A DNA stretch of 25,840 bases from Candidatus Scatosoma pullistercoris (lineage in GTDB: Bacteria > Bacillota > Clostridia > Christensenellales > Borkfalkiaceae): contig DVMZ01000108.1 of NCBI GenBank assembly GCA_018714725.1, positions 1-25,840 on the forward strand, written 5' to 3'. Within the stretch, counting starts at the first letter, position 1; every line of letters starts with the position of its first letter. Below, piece after piece: positions 1 to 6,979 of this stretch. The notes beneath the pieces were generated by a model that made no database searches, was not told the origin of the DNA, and was given only the letters and a program-made list of their open reading frames with translations. The position numbers were made by a program, and so were the translations under genes.

Positions 1-96
1 TAATGAAGTAAATTAAAAAGTTGTAGTTTCCCGTTTTGAAAAAAGTGTTGGGAAAATCGTGCGACGAAAAATAAAAAAACTTTCAGGAGATATTTT

Positions 97-1713
97 ATGA
101 GCAACACAAGCACCAATTATGCCGAGCTCAATGTCACCAACGACGACATGAAAGAAATGCTCGCCGAAGGCTCCTCCCAGCCCGCCGCGGAAAAGACCGC
201 GCCCGCGAAGAAGAAAAAGAATGTCGGCTATCGTATTCTTGCACTGATCCTGATGATCGCACCCATCGTGTGTTTCTGTCTCGTCAAACTCAACGTCATC
301 ATTTCGACGACGGCGGGATATGCGGTGTACAGCGGATCCACGCTGCTCGACGCTTTCCTGGCCCTCTTCAAAACAGACGGACTGAAAGAATTTTATGAAA
401 AAGCGGCGGGAACGGTCACCGGCGCGGCTTCGGCAGGGTTTGACACCTACAAGATCTTCGGGATTCCCGTGCTCTCCGGCGCAGGTTCCGTAGGCAAAGT
501 CATGGGTCTGCTCCTGTATGCTATGCCCGCGGCAATCGTCGTCACCCTCGTTATGGCGCTGATCGCTGTGTTCTCCGGCAAAGCTGCACCCGCCATGGCC
601 CGCGCGATCGCGTTCGTCAATTTCTGGGTCTACGGCGTCTATGCCCTCTGCCTGCTGACAGTCACCCTCTATTATGCAAACCTTGAAACCACGTTCGACA
701 TCGTCGCTTTGGCGATTGCCGGCGCGTGCTTCCTGATCTATCTTGTCCTGTCTTTCATCAAAGCGGGCAAACATACCTGGATGACATTGCTCCTGTTCCT
801 TTTGACCGCCGCGTTTGCGGGTGCCATGATCTATGGTACCGTCGCCGCTGCAGAAGGAATCGCGGCCCTGCTCGCCAATGCGGAAGACAGCCTCATCTCC
901 GGTGTGACCAAAGGAGACTTTTATCGCTATGCTATCATTGCGGCGCTCGGCGTTTCTGTCCTTGCAGTCGTTGTTTCCAGCATGCGGCTGTGCACCAAAA
1001 AGGGTTACGGATTTGATCTGTTCCGTTACATCGTACACTTCCTTGTCGCCGGCGCTCTTCTCTATTTCGTGTTTGCGGAAGGCGATCTCAAAGATATGCA
1101 GCTGTATGTCATCATCGCCGCGGCGATCGCGCTCGTGCAGATCATCCTTGTCTGCATCGTGATTTCCGCAAAGAAAGCGGCCAAGAAGAAGGCAGTGAAA
1201 GAAAAAGTTTCCGAAACGACGGAAGCGGTTGCCGAACAGCCTGCCGAAGAAAAAGTTACGGCTGAAACCACCGAAACTACAGAGACCGAAGAGCCCGAAC
1301 AAACCGGCGTCTATGTCGAAGCGGTACGCTATGATGTCAACACGCAGGAACCTGCCCGCGAAGCGGAACCTCTGACCGCTGCGGAAGCGACGCAGGCACC
1401 CGTGTACAATTACAATTTCACGACGCAGACCGAAGCTCAGCCGGCGGGTCCCGCGGCTACGGCGGATTACGACTTCTACAACAGCCGCAGCTTTGATCCG
1501 TTCATCGCTTCGCTGAACGCGACGGAAAGAGAACAATTCACGGAAATCTTCATTCTGAAATATAAGGGAGAGACCAAGAATCTGCCCGATTATCAGGTCG
1601 GCGGAGACAACACGGAATTCTTCCGCAAAGTATTCATCTATCTCGGCCAGTACAGAGATCGCATTCCCGATTCTCTGCTCGGAAAGATGTATCAGTTTGC
1701 TATCAGAAAATAA
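97..1713 (+). CDS. Polytopic membrane protein of unknown function with C-terminal soluble domain
   Basis: I do not recognise this 538-residue protein. Residues 1-42 are hydrophilic and end in a Lys-rich stretch. About eight hydrophobic segments follow (near 45-66, 133-160, 168-195, 199-221, 227-250, 277-296, 308-327 and 334-357). Then come a basic stretch (358-370), a low-complexity Thr/Glu/Pro linker (371-455) and a compact C-terminal segment (about 465-538) that looks like a folded domain rich in Phe, Tyr and Lys. The start is ATG 97, preceded by CAGGAG at 84-89 with a suitable gap. A strong terminator follows the stop, so the gene is probably transcribed alone. A long frame on the opposite strand is a codon-usage shadow. 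That this is a real gene is certain from length, RBS and terminator; the function is unknown. Confidence 0.85.
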   Translation: MSNTSTNYAELNVTNDDMKEMLAEGSSQPAAEKTAPAKKKKNVGYRILALILMIAPIVCFCLVKLNVIISTTAGYAVYSGSTLLDAFLALFKTDGLKEFYEKAAGTVTGAASAGFDTYKIFGIPVLSGAGSVGKVMGLLLYAMPAAIVVTLVMALIAVFSGKAAPAMARAIAFVNFWVYGVYALCLLTVTLYYANLETTFDIVALAIAGACFLIYLVLSFIKAGKHTWMTLLLFLLTAAFAGAMIYGTVAAAEGIAALLANAEDSLISGVTKGDFYRYAIIAALGVSVLAVVVSSMRLCTKKGYGFDLFRYIVHFLVAGALLYFVFAEGDLKDMQLYVIIAAAIALVQIILVCIVISAKKAAKKKAVKEKVSETTEAVAEQPAEEKVTAETTETTETEEPEQTGVYVEAVRYDVNTQEPAREAEPLTAAEATQAPVYNYNFTTQTEAQPAGPAATADYDFYNSRSFDPFIASLNATEREQFTEIFILKYKGETKNLPDYQVGGDNTEFFRKVFIYLGQYRDRIPDSLLGKMYQFAIRK

Positions 1714-1726
1714 TCTCCTGAACAGA

Positions 1727-1758
1727 GGGTCGATCCTTCGGGATCGGCCTTCTTTTTT
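1727..1758 (+). terminator. Rho-independent terminator of the membrane protein gene
   Basis: A stem of about 10 bp (1727-1736 with 1741-1750, including two G-U pairs) is closed by a TTCG tetraloop and followed by a run of seven T at 1752-1758. It lies 14 bases after the stop codon of the gene at 97-1713. This is a classical intrinsic terminator. Confidence 0.92.
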
Positions 1759-1993
1759 TGCCGCAAAGGGTTTCCGACTCGCGAAACGCCGCAACAACAG
1801 GCGCAAAGATCGCACATGCAGCAATCACCGCTCCGCTCCACGGAAAGAGAACAACGCCGCCTGCGCGCAGCCCCCCCGCCTCTCCTCCGGCTCTGTCCGC
1901 CGCGCCCGGCCCCCTTCCCCTTCTTCTCCCGGACTTCCGTCCGATTTTTCCGCACCGTTTGCAAACCCGACCGGTCCGACCTTCTTACGAAAA

Positions 1994-2033
1994 CCGTAAA
2001 GACGATATGCCGTCCGGCCCTTTACGGCTTTTT
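1994..2033. terminator. Bidirectional hairpin with T-run on both sides
   Basis: CCGTAAAG at 1994-2001 pairs with CTTTACGG at 2020-2027. Inside is a smaller GACG/CGTC helix (2001-2004 with 2011-2014). CTTTTTG follows on the plus strand and, read on the minus strand, TTTTCG follows. It could be a second barrier after the plus-strand gene or the outer terminator of the minus-strand operon. No gene abuts it directly. Confidence 0.5.
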
Positions 2034-2094
2034 GACTCCCTCTCCGGACCTTTTTCTTTTGTTTTCTTCCCGGCCGTTCTCCTTCAGGCAAAAA

Positions 2095-2132
2095 GATTGC
2101 CCCGGTTTCCGGAAAATTCCGGAAACCGGGGC
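2095..2132 (-). terminator. Terminator at the end of the sigma-factor gene cluster
   Basis: 2099-2113 pairs perfectly with 2118-2132 (15 bp, GC-rich at the base), and on the minus strand the stem is followed by AATCTTTTTG. It lies about 160 bases beyond the stop of the truncated ATPase at 2294 and is the first strong stop for the minus-strand genes coming from the right. Confidence 0.8.
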
Positions 2133-2293
2133 TCGCGTTCGTCATCGGACAACCGCCTGCCCGCGCAGATTCTTTCTCCGCCGCCCGAAACAACAAATTC
2201 TGCACAAAACGCTGCTCGGAAACGCCGCAGGAAACACCCACACCTTCGACAACTCCGACCGAAAATCTCCTTTCCCGGCCTCTTTGAACGGTT

Positions 2294-2668
2294 TCAGTCA
2301 AACATCTTTTCGCCCTTTCTTGCGAGAAACATGCGCAAAAAGGCAATATCCGTCAGTTCGTCAAACGTTTTCTTTTCGGCGCCGCCGTCTTTCAGCTGAA
2401 AAATTTCCGCGCCGGGAATCAGCGGAATCACCGGAGAATGGGTGGCAATGAAAAACTGACATCCTTCTTTCGCCCTTTCACGGATAAAATAAGCCAACCG
2501 ATACTGATTTTCATAGGAAAGAGCGCTTTCCGGCTCATCGAGAAAATAAAGCCCCGCCGGATGTACGCGGCTTTTGAAAAATTCGAGAAAACTCTCCCCG
2601 TGCGAACAGACCGTCAGTTCCCGGCCGTACATGCTTTCAATTTCTTGAATGGTGCGCGCATACGGCAT
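2294..2668 (-). pseudogene. C-terminal remnant of an AAA/ABC-type ATPase
   Basis: The 124-residue frame carries the second half of the stand-alone SMC/RecF-like ATPase family (AAA_21/AAA_15 type). It has an SHGESF signature-like motif near residue 22, a Walker B LYFLDEPESAL near 39-49, and an ATHSP switch-type motif (H-loop) near 75-79. The family normally has 200 or more residues, with an N-terminal Walker A (GxxGxGKS) before this point. Here that half is absent: the frame closes with a stop at 2696-2698 only nine codons upstream of the first Met, and the next gene ends at 2711. No Walker A is visible in the other frames. The upstream RBS is poor, and a 7-bp inverted repeat (2672-2678/2681-2687) sits just ahead of the Met. 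I read it as a 5'-deleted pseudogene. A translated fragment is possible but could not bind ATP in the usual way. Confidence 0.7.
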
Positions 2669-2710
2669 GCCGGCGAAGTCCTTCGCCGCGCCGCCTTACC
2701 GCCTTAGCGC

Positions 2711-3145
2711 TCAGACGCTTCCGGCGCCTCCTTCGTCTTTTCCGCCCTTTCCGCTTTCCCTGTTTTCTCCGGATATTTCCGCTCTGCCCGAAATCCGGAT
2801 GCGCACGCGGATACAGCCGTCCTCCGTAAACGTCCTCTCGGCACATACGTTATCCACAATAAACAACCCGCGCCCGCTTTCCGACAATACGTCCGGACAA
2901 CGGCTTTCGTCGGGCGGGCAAAAACAGACGGACGAATGCACTTTCAGCTCGATGAACTCCCCTTGGATTTCCCCTTCCAGGGACGCAACCCCGTCCGAAT
3001 GGCGGAGCACGTTTCCGACCAGTTCGCTGACGACCAGCTTGCTGTCAAATACGTTCTCTTCCGGGATGTCGCTTTCTTCGAGATACTCGGAAAGCCGTTT
3101 CATCGCCCTTCGGAGCGCTTGAAAATTTTTTACTTCAAAAAACAT
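2711..3145 (-). CDS. HATPase-fold anti-sigma/serine kinase-like protein (RsbW/SpoIIAB superfamily)
   Basis: This 144-residue protein has the HATPase_c_2 layout. The N-box near residues 42-52 (SELVGNVLRHS) keeps the Glu and Asn that hold magnesium-ATP, and a G2-type loop (SGRGLFIV) lies near 90-97. The G1 position, normally DxGxGF, reads SSVCFC followed by PP, so the Asp that contacts adenine is lost. The last 25 residues are a Gly/Glu/Lys-rich tail. ATG 3145 is chosen because GGAGGT lies 6 bases upstream. The gene follows the sigma factor on the same strand after 178 bases, so it probably acts on that sigma factor or its STAS partner by partner switching. The family is well supported; kinase activity is uncertain because of the G1 change. 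Confidence 0.75.
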   Translation of the reverse strand: MFFEVKNFQALRRAMKRLSEYLEESDIPEENVFDSKLVVSELVGNVLRHSDGVASLEGEIQGEFIELKVHSSVCFCPPDESRCPDVLSESGRGLFIVDNVCAERTFTEDGCIRVRIRISGRAEISGENRESGKGGKDEGGAGSV

Positions 3146-3323
3146 CTTCTACCTCCGAATTTTCGCCCCGCCGTTCCGGCGTTCCTGCGCTTTAACGCTT
3201 CGGCGCCCTCCGCGCCGCCCTGCCGTCCGCCTTCCTTCCGCTTTTTCCTTCTGCCCGACCTTTTTCCGACGGAGATACTCCGCGCCGTTTCCTTTTTCCT
3301 GCGGTGCGCTCTGCCCTGCCCGG

Positions 3324-4061
3324 TCAGACCGAGTCCCGCAGATTTTCCCTCAGCTTGGCAAGCAGTTTCCGCTCCATTCTCGAAACGAACATCTGCGATA
3401 CGCCCAGCCGCCTCGCCGTCTCGCTTTGGGACAGTTCCTCGATGTACCGATACCTGATCACCGCTTTTTCGGTGTCGGAAAGGTCTTTCATCGCCGAGCG
3501 GAGCGCGTCCTTGACTTCCAGCCGTTCATACCTGTCGTCATTGTCGGGAATGAGCGCATACAGGGACTGTTCGTTGTCGTCCTCGCCGGAGTTCGCGACG
3601 CCGTCAAGCGATACGGTGCCGCCGACTTCCAGCGCCCGTACCACTTCTTCCTCCGAAAGCCCCAGTTGTTCGGAAATTTCCCGGATGCTGGGTTTGATGC
3701 CGTTTTTGCTTTCGTAATCGGAAGAGAACGCGCGCACGTTTGCACTGATTTCGCTCAGCCGCCGGGGTAATTTGACGATACGGGATTTATCCCGGAAATA
3801 GTTTTTGATTTCCCCGGTGATCGTGGGGGTGATGAAGGTGGTGAACTGCATGCCGAGCGAGGGATCGAACCGGTCGATCCCCTTTAACAGCGCCAGCGAA
3901 GCGACCTGTTTCAGATCGTCGTATTCCACGCCCCGTCCCACAAATTTCTTCGCGAGAATGTCGGCTATGTACAGGTACTTCTCCGCGATCTCGTTGCGGA
4001 TCGCCTTATCGCCCGTTTCCCTGTACCGCCGGAACAATTCGTTGATAGTTTCTTCTGCCAT
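3324..4061 (-). CDS. RNA polymerase sigma factor, SigB/SigF/SigG family
   Basis: A sigma-70 group 3 protein of 245 residues. Region 2 spans about residues 20-95 (a YDDLKQVA segment and the promoter-melting stretch that includes FTTFITPTITGEIKNYFRD). Region 3 is about 100-165. Region 4 is about 190-240, with a helix-turn-helix of the SQSETARRLGVSQMFVSRM type. I choose ATG 4061, not the TTG at 4082, because AAAGGGGAG (4069-4077) is placed as its RBS; the TTG has none. The gene order STAS, HATPase, sigma matches the spoIIA operon (SpoIIAA-SpoIIAB-SigF) and the rsbV-rsbW-sigB core. Sequence reading alone does not tell SigF, SigG or SigB apart, so I give no symbol. Control by protein partner switching is expected from the family. 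Confidence 0.9.
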   Translation of the reverse strand: MAEETINELFRRYRETGDKAIRNEIAEKYLYIADILAKKFVGRGVEYDDLKQVASLALLKGIDRFDPSLGMQFTTFITPTITGEIKNYFRDKSRIVKLPRRLSEISANVRAFSSDYESKNGIKPSIREISEQLGLSEEEVVRALEVGGTVSLDGVANSGEDDNEQSLYALIPDNDDRYERLEVKDALRSAMKDLSDTEKAVIRYRYIEELSQSETARRLGVSQMFVSRMERKLLAKLRENLRDSV

Positions 4062-4087
4062 TGATGGGCTCCCCTTTGACAATGCGC

Positions 4088-4450
4088 TTACGCCCCGAAA
4101 GCGATCTTACACACGACGCCGGCCATATCCCGCGTAAATTCCGTGTTGCCGAGCAAAGCGTTCAAAAGGGCATACGAAATCTCTTCGTCCGGGCCCTTTT
4201 CCGCCGCCGCGCGTTCTCCCGTTCCCGAAACCGCGCAGGAAAGCATCTCTCCCACTTCAAATTCTATGTTCGCTTCGCGGAATCCGTTCCGCTTGAGGAT
4301 CAGCAGGCTCTCCGTGACGCAGACTTTGAAATCCTCCGCGGCGTCCACGTCAAATCCCGCCAAAGCGCAGATCCCGCTCGTCGTCAGCCGCACCGTCGTC
4401 AGATACTCGTTGGATAAAGGCAAAGTAAGAGTGAATTTTTCCATCATCAT
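4088..4450 (-). CDS. Degenerate HATPase-fold anti-sigma factor (SpoIIAB/RsbW position)
   Basis: This 120-residue protein sits exactly where SpoIIAB or RsbW would. Its start overlaps the STAS stop (4447-4450) and it ends 26 bases before the sigma gene. The N-terminal half resembles the family, with a hydrophobic beta/alpha start and a conserved Glu in ESLLILKRNGF near residue 47. The N-box Asn and His are replaced, no DxGxG G1 loop is present, and the G2 loop (normally SGxGF/GRGLG) reads as ordinary helix near residues 92-100. Three consecutive ATG codons begin the frame (4450, 4447, 4444), so the exact start is open. By position it should bind the sigma factor; by sequence it probably cannot bind ATP or phosphorylate the STAS protein. 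The family call rests mainly on context. Confidence 0.7.
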   Translation of the reverse strand: MMMEKFTLTLPLSNEYLTTVRLTTSGICALAGFDVDAAEDFKVCVTESLLILKRNGFREANIEFEVGEMLSCAVSGTGERAAAEKGPDEEISYALLNALLGNTEFTRDMAGVVCKIAFGA

Positions 4451-4755
4451 TCAATCTCCATAATTGCATTCAGCGAACAGATGAGAAACAGTTTCTTGAT
4501 CCTCGGCTGCAAATTTTTCAGCCGGAGTCCGTGCCCGTCCGTTTTTACGTTTTTTAATATCTTAACAAAGGTACCCAGGGTTGTGCTGTCGATAAAATCG
4601 AGGTGTTCACAATCAAACACGATATCCCCCGGCGTGCGCTTGTAAGCGTCCATCGTCAGCGCGTAAAAGGTATCCGCCGATCCCGAATCGATTTCTCCCG
4701 CAAGCGCCAATTCCAGCTTTCCGTCCGAAAAGCCCTTCACTTCCACTTCTTTCAT
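4447..4755 (-). CDS. STAS-domain anti-sigma factor antagonist (SpoIIAA/RsbV type)
   Basis: A single STAS domain of 102 residues. The motif FIDSTTLGTFV (about residues 55-65) is the site where SpoIIAA/RsbV proteins are phosphorylated on Ser/Thr by their anti-sigma kinase; the usual Gly after the Ser-Thr pair is a Thr here. The C-terminal segment ending near LICSLNAI matches the family's last strand and helix. I choose ATG 4755 because GGGAGGT lies about 6 bases upstream; the in-frame Met at 4797 has no RBS. In the unphosphorylated state such proteins bind the HATPase partner and free the sigma factor. The stop overlaps the start of the next gene, which implies translational coupling. Confidence 0.88.
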   Translation of the reverse strand: MKEVEVKGFSDGKLELALAGEIDSGSADTFYALTMDAYKRTPGDIVFDCEHLDFIDSTTLGTFVKILKNVKTDGHGLRLKNLQPRIKKLFLICSLNAIMEIE

Positions 4756-4838
4756 GCAACGACCTCCCTTGTCTCCTATACTATATATGTAACGCAAAAA
4801 AGCGTCCGTTCAAACATTGCGCGCGATTTTTCCCCGTT

Positions 4839-4856
4839 CGGGCGTTTTTTCGCCCG
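4839..4856 (-). terminator. Weak hairpin between HAD gene and STAS gene
   Basis: CGGGCG and CGCCCG (4839-4844 with 4851-4856) flank a loop that is six A on the minus strand. No T-run follows directly on that strand. With the 141-base gap after the HAD stop it may partly separate the sigma module from the upstream genes, but evidence for termination is weak. Confidence 0.3.
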
Positions 4857-4896
4857 TTTCCCTGCCTGCGCCGTTTCCGCATCCTGCAAATCCGCT

Positions 4897-5697
4897 TTAT
4901 TCCCGCAACAGCGGCGCCAGATCGTTGAGGGAATCCAGCACGATATCGGGATGATCCGGAGACGTTTTCAGCATCTCTTTCGTCGTCTCGCCCGAGAGGA
5001 CGAGCACGGCGGTAAACTGATTGTAATTGGCAAAGCGGATATCGGTGTGCAACCGGTCCCCGACCATGGCGATTTCCTCTTTTCCGACCCCCAGAAGCCC
5101 GCTGAGCGCCTCGCCCATGACGGGATACGGTTTGCCGCAGACGACGTCGGGCACCCGTCCGGAAGAACAGCGGAACAGTTCGATAAAGGATCCGACGTCG
5201 GGCGCGGAAACGGGCAGCGCGGGACATACGGCGTCGGGATGCGTGGCGACATAGAATTTCCCGGCCGCGAGGAATTCGTTGAACTTCTTCATCTTGACAA
5301 AGTCGAGCGACGTATCATAAGCCAGCACGCAGAGCTCCGGATTCTTTTCGTCCTGGCGCACCCCCCTCTTTGCAAAGTCCGCCCGCACCTCGTCCGTCGC
5401 CAGGATATACGCAGACTTTCCCGGATGATATTTTTTGAGATATTCTGCCGTGGCGATCGCCGAAGTGTACACCATGTCCTCGTCCGACCAGAATCCTATC
5501 CGCCTGAGTTTCGCGATATACTCTTCGGGAGTTTTGGAAGAATTGTTGGTGCAGTACACCAGTTTTTTTCCGGCCTGCCTGAGGAGTGAAAGAGTTTCCC
5601 GCATGGGGCCGATCGGAGTTTCGTCCAGATAAATGGTCCCGTCCATATCGAGGAGAAACACGCGCGTTTTTTCAAGCAATTCCGACTTCGTCATCAT
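4897..5697 (-). CDS. HAD-IIA family phosphatase (NagD-like)
   Basis: The 266-residue protein carries all four HAD motifs. DMDGT (Asp17 nucleophile, Asp19 acid/base) is motif I, TNNSS near residue 50 is motif II, Lys189 in GKPYP is motif III, and GDRLHTD near 213-219 is motif IV with the magnesium-binding Asp. The large C2-type cap between motifs II and III and the GKP/GDRLxTD wording place it in subfamily IIA with NagD, AraL and phosphoglycolate/glycerol-phosphate phosphatases. The substrate cannot be read from sequence. ATG 5697 (or 5694) is preferred over 5742 because GGAAGG lies upstream of it. The preceding gene ends 31 bases before, so the two are probably cotranscribed, which may hint at a shared sugar- or glycerol-phosphate substrate. 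Confidence 0.9.
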   Translation of the reverse strand: MMTKSELLEKTRVFLLDMDGTIYLDETPIGPMRETLSLLRQAGKKLVYCTNNSSKTPEEYIAKLRRIGFWSDEDMVYTSAIATAEYLKKYHPGKSAYILATDEVRADFAKRGVRQDEKNPELCVLAYDTSLDFVKMKKFNEFLAAGKFYVATHPDAVCPALPVSAPDVGSFIELFRCSSGRVPDVVCGKPYPVMGEALSGLLGVGKEEIAMVGDRLHTDIRFANYNQFTAVLVLSGETTKEMLKTSPDHPDIVLDSLNDLAPLLRE

Positions 5698-5728
5698 ATC
5701 TTTTTCCTTCCGTCTTTCGCCGTCTGTT

Positions 5729-6883
5729 TCAGAGCAACGCAAAATCCCGCATCAGCGTGGTAATCGCATCCATGCCGGTCAGTTCCGGCAACAATCTTAA
5801 AATACCGCCCAGAGCCCGGGCCTGTTCCGCCGTCACGAACTCACGATCGGGCAACCCCGCCCGGAAAGCGGCAATCCGCGCCGAAAGCGCACCCGAACAA
5901 TCGGCAAATGCCGCCGCACGCCGCACAAGCTCTTCCGCGCCCGCGGCCCGGACCGACACTTCTGCACCCGGAAATTTCCCGGCCGCCTCTTCCCGACGCG
6001 CGTTGTAATCCACCGCGCCGCCGCGATAAAATCCCTTTTCAAAAAAGAGCGCATACAGCTCGGACAGCGCTCCCGTGCAGGCGCGCAGGGCCTGCGTGCG
6101 GGATAATCCGGCATACTTCTCCGCCAGCTCGCAAAAGGCGAAAATTTCCCCCGGCGGGAATCCCTTCCCCAGACAATATTCGGCCGTCAGCACCGCCCGG
6201 AACAAAACAGGGACTTTCTCTCTCCCGCACGCGCCGGCCGCCGAAAACAGCGGCAGCCATTCCGCCGCTTCCGAAGGCTGCGGCAGACCGAGCGCACGGC
6301 AGGCGTCGGAACAAACCGCCGACAGCGCACAGGCGGAAAGAAACGCCTCCGCGTCCTCCCGCCCGTCCGAAAGATTGTCCGCCTCCGGCGCCCTTTTGCA
6401 CGCCCTTTCGCCTTTCTTTTCCGCCGCCCTCTCTTCTTGCCCATTGCCCGCCGTTTCCTGCCCTTCCGACCGCAAAAAGATCAGATCGGGCATCGGGACG
6501 GGATAAGCGGCGGTTTCACCGTTGACGGACACCCGGACGCTTTTTCCGCCCAGTCCCCGCGGGGCGCAGGAAAGGCAGAGCCCGGCAAAGGGAAGCGAAC
6601 GCACCGCGGCAAAATACCGCGCCGGACTCATCGCGGCGCCCGCCCCGACAACGCAGGTGATCCCGTCCGGCGCGGCAAACAACGGCAGGACGTCCTCCTC
6701 CCCGCACAGCACAAAAGTGAGCTTTTTGGGCAATGTTTTGCAGACCGTTTCCAGCGCAGGCGCGCTTTCTTCATCCGTGAGTACCAGATAATTCCCGTAA
6801 GGGAACCGGGCTTTCAGCAGGGGAGAAAATTCTTCCAATGTTCCCTCCCGCAGTCTGTTCCCGAACAAAGCGTCCGCACTCAT
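5729..6883 (-). CDS. Unassigned protein resembling a degenerate iron-ADH/glycerol-1-phosphate dehydrogenase
   Basis: The 384-residue protein has an N-terminal region that reads like the Rossmann-type half of glycerol-1-phosphate dehydrogenase, dehydroquinate synthase and iron-ADH proteins. A strand and turn YLVLTDEES (about 32-40) and a glycine loop VVGAGAAMSPARYFA (about 78-92) stand where the family has VVGSGTxxDxxKY. The Asp of that loop and the metal-binding Asp/His residues of the C-terminal half are not visible. Residues about 143-175 are a low-complexity Glu/Lys/Ala insertion. The rest is Ala-rich and helical. I prefer ATG 6883, because a 7-bp hairpin (6921-6939) separates it from hisC; an upstream ATG at 6946 is possible. 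It lies between hisC and the HAD phosphatase. The real gene is well supported by its long frame; the fold assignment is an inference and enzyme activity is doubtful. Confidence 0.55.
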   Translation of the reverse strand: MSADALFGNRLREGTLEEFSPLLKARFPYGNYLVLTDEESAPALETVCKTLPKKLTFVLCGEEDVLPLFAAPDGITCVVGAGAAMSPARYFAAVRSLPFAGLCLSCAPRGLGGKSVRVSVNGETAAYPVPMPDLIFLRSEGQETAGNGQEERAAEKKGERACKRAPEADNLSDGREDAEAFLSACALSAVCSDACRALGLPQPSEAAEWLPLFSAAGACGREKVPVLFRAVLTAEYCLGKGFPPGEIFAFCELAEKYAGLSRTQALRACTGALSELYALFFEKGFYRGGAVDYNARREEAAGKFPGAEVSVRAAGAEELVRRAAAFADCSGALSARIAAFRAGLPDREFVTAEQARALGGILRLLPELTGMDAITTLMRDFALL

Positions 6884-6920
6884 TCCGATGTTTTGTCTTT
6901 CCTTTCCGTTATTCTTGCTT

Positions 6921-6939
6921 TGCCGGCCGAAAGCCGGCA
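6921..6939 (-). other. Perfect 7-bp hairpin between hisC and the next gene
   Basis: TGCCGGC (6921-6927) and GCCGGCA (6933-6939) enclose a 5-base loop in the 96-base gap after hisC. No T-run follows, so it may be a processing or attenuation element rather than a terminator. It also argues that the downstream gene starts at 6883 and not at 6946. Confidence 0.4.
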
Positions 6940-6979
6940 GGTTCATGCGCTCCGATCTTTGCGGCTTCTCCGGTTCCGG

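Larger units (their letters stand above)
1759..2293. other. Gene-free GC-rich intergenic stretch
   Basis: Several frames are open here on both strands, but their translations are low-complexity Arg/Pro/Ser-rich, have no recognisable motif and overlap each other, as expected from GC-rich non-coding DNA. The stretch holds a run of seven C near 1871-1877, a bidirectional hairpin (1994-2027) and a minus-strand terminator (2095-2132). I see no RNA gene or promoter that I can defend. Confidence 0.6.

Noticed and set aside
13..1824. 603-codon frame antisense to the membrane protein gene
   Set aside because: It lies opposite a well-supported gene with RBS and terminator; its product is Arg/Phe/Asp-rich with no domain. 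Rare use of TTA, CTA and TCA codons in the real gene leaves the opposite frame open.
1758..2451. Overlapping open frames of about 210 codons after the first terminator
   Set aside because: Low-complexity Pro/Arg/Ser products, no RBS; the 3' part overlaps the ATPase remnant on the other strand.
3857..3880. Sequence like a tRNA T-arm (GATCGAACC-type wording)
   Set aside because: It lies inside the sigma factor coding region, and no acceptor stem or anticodon arm can be formed around it.
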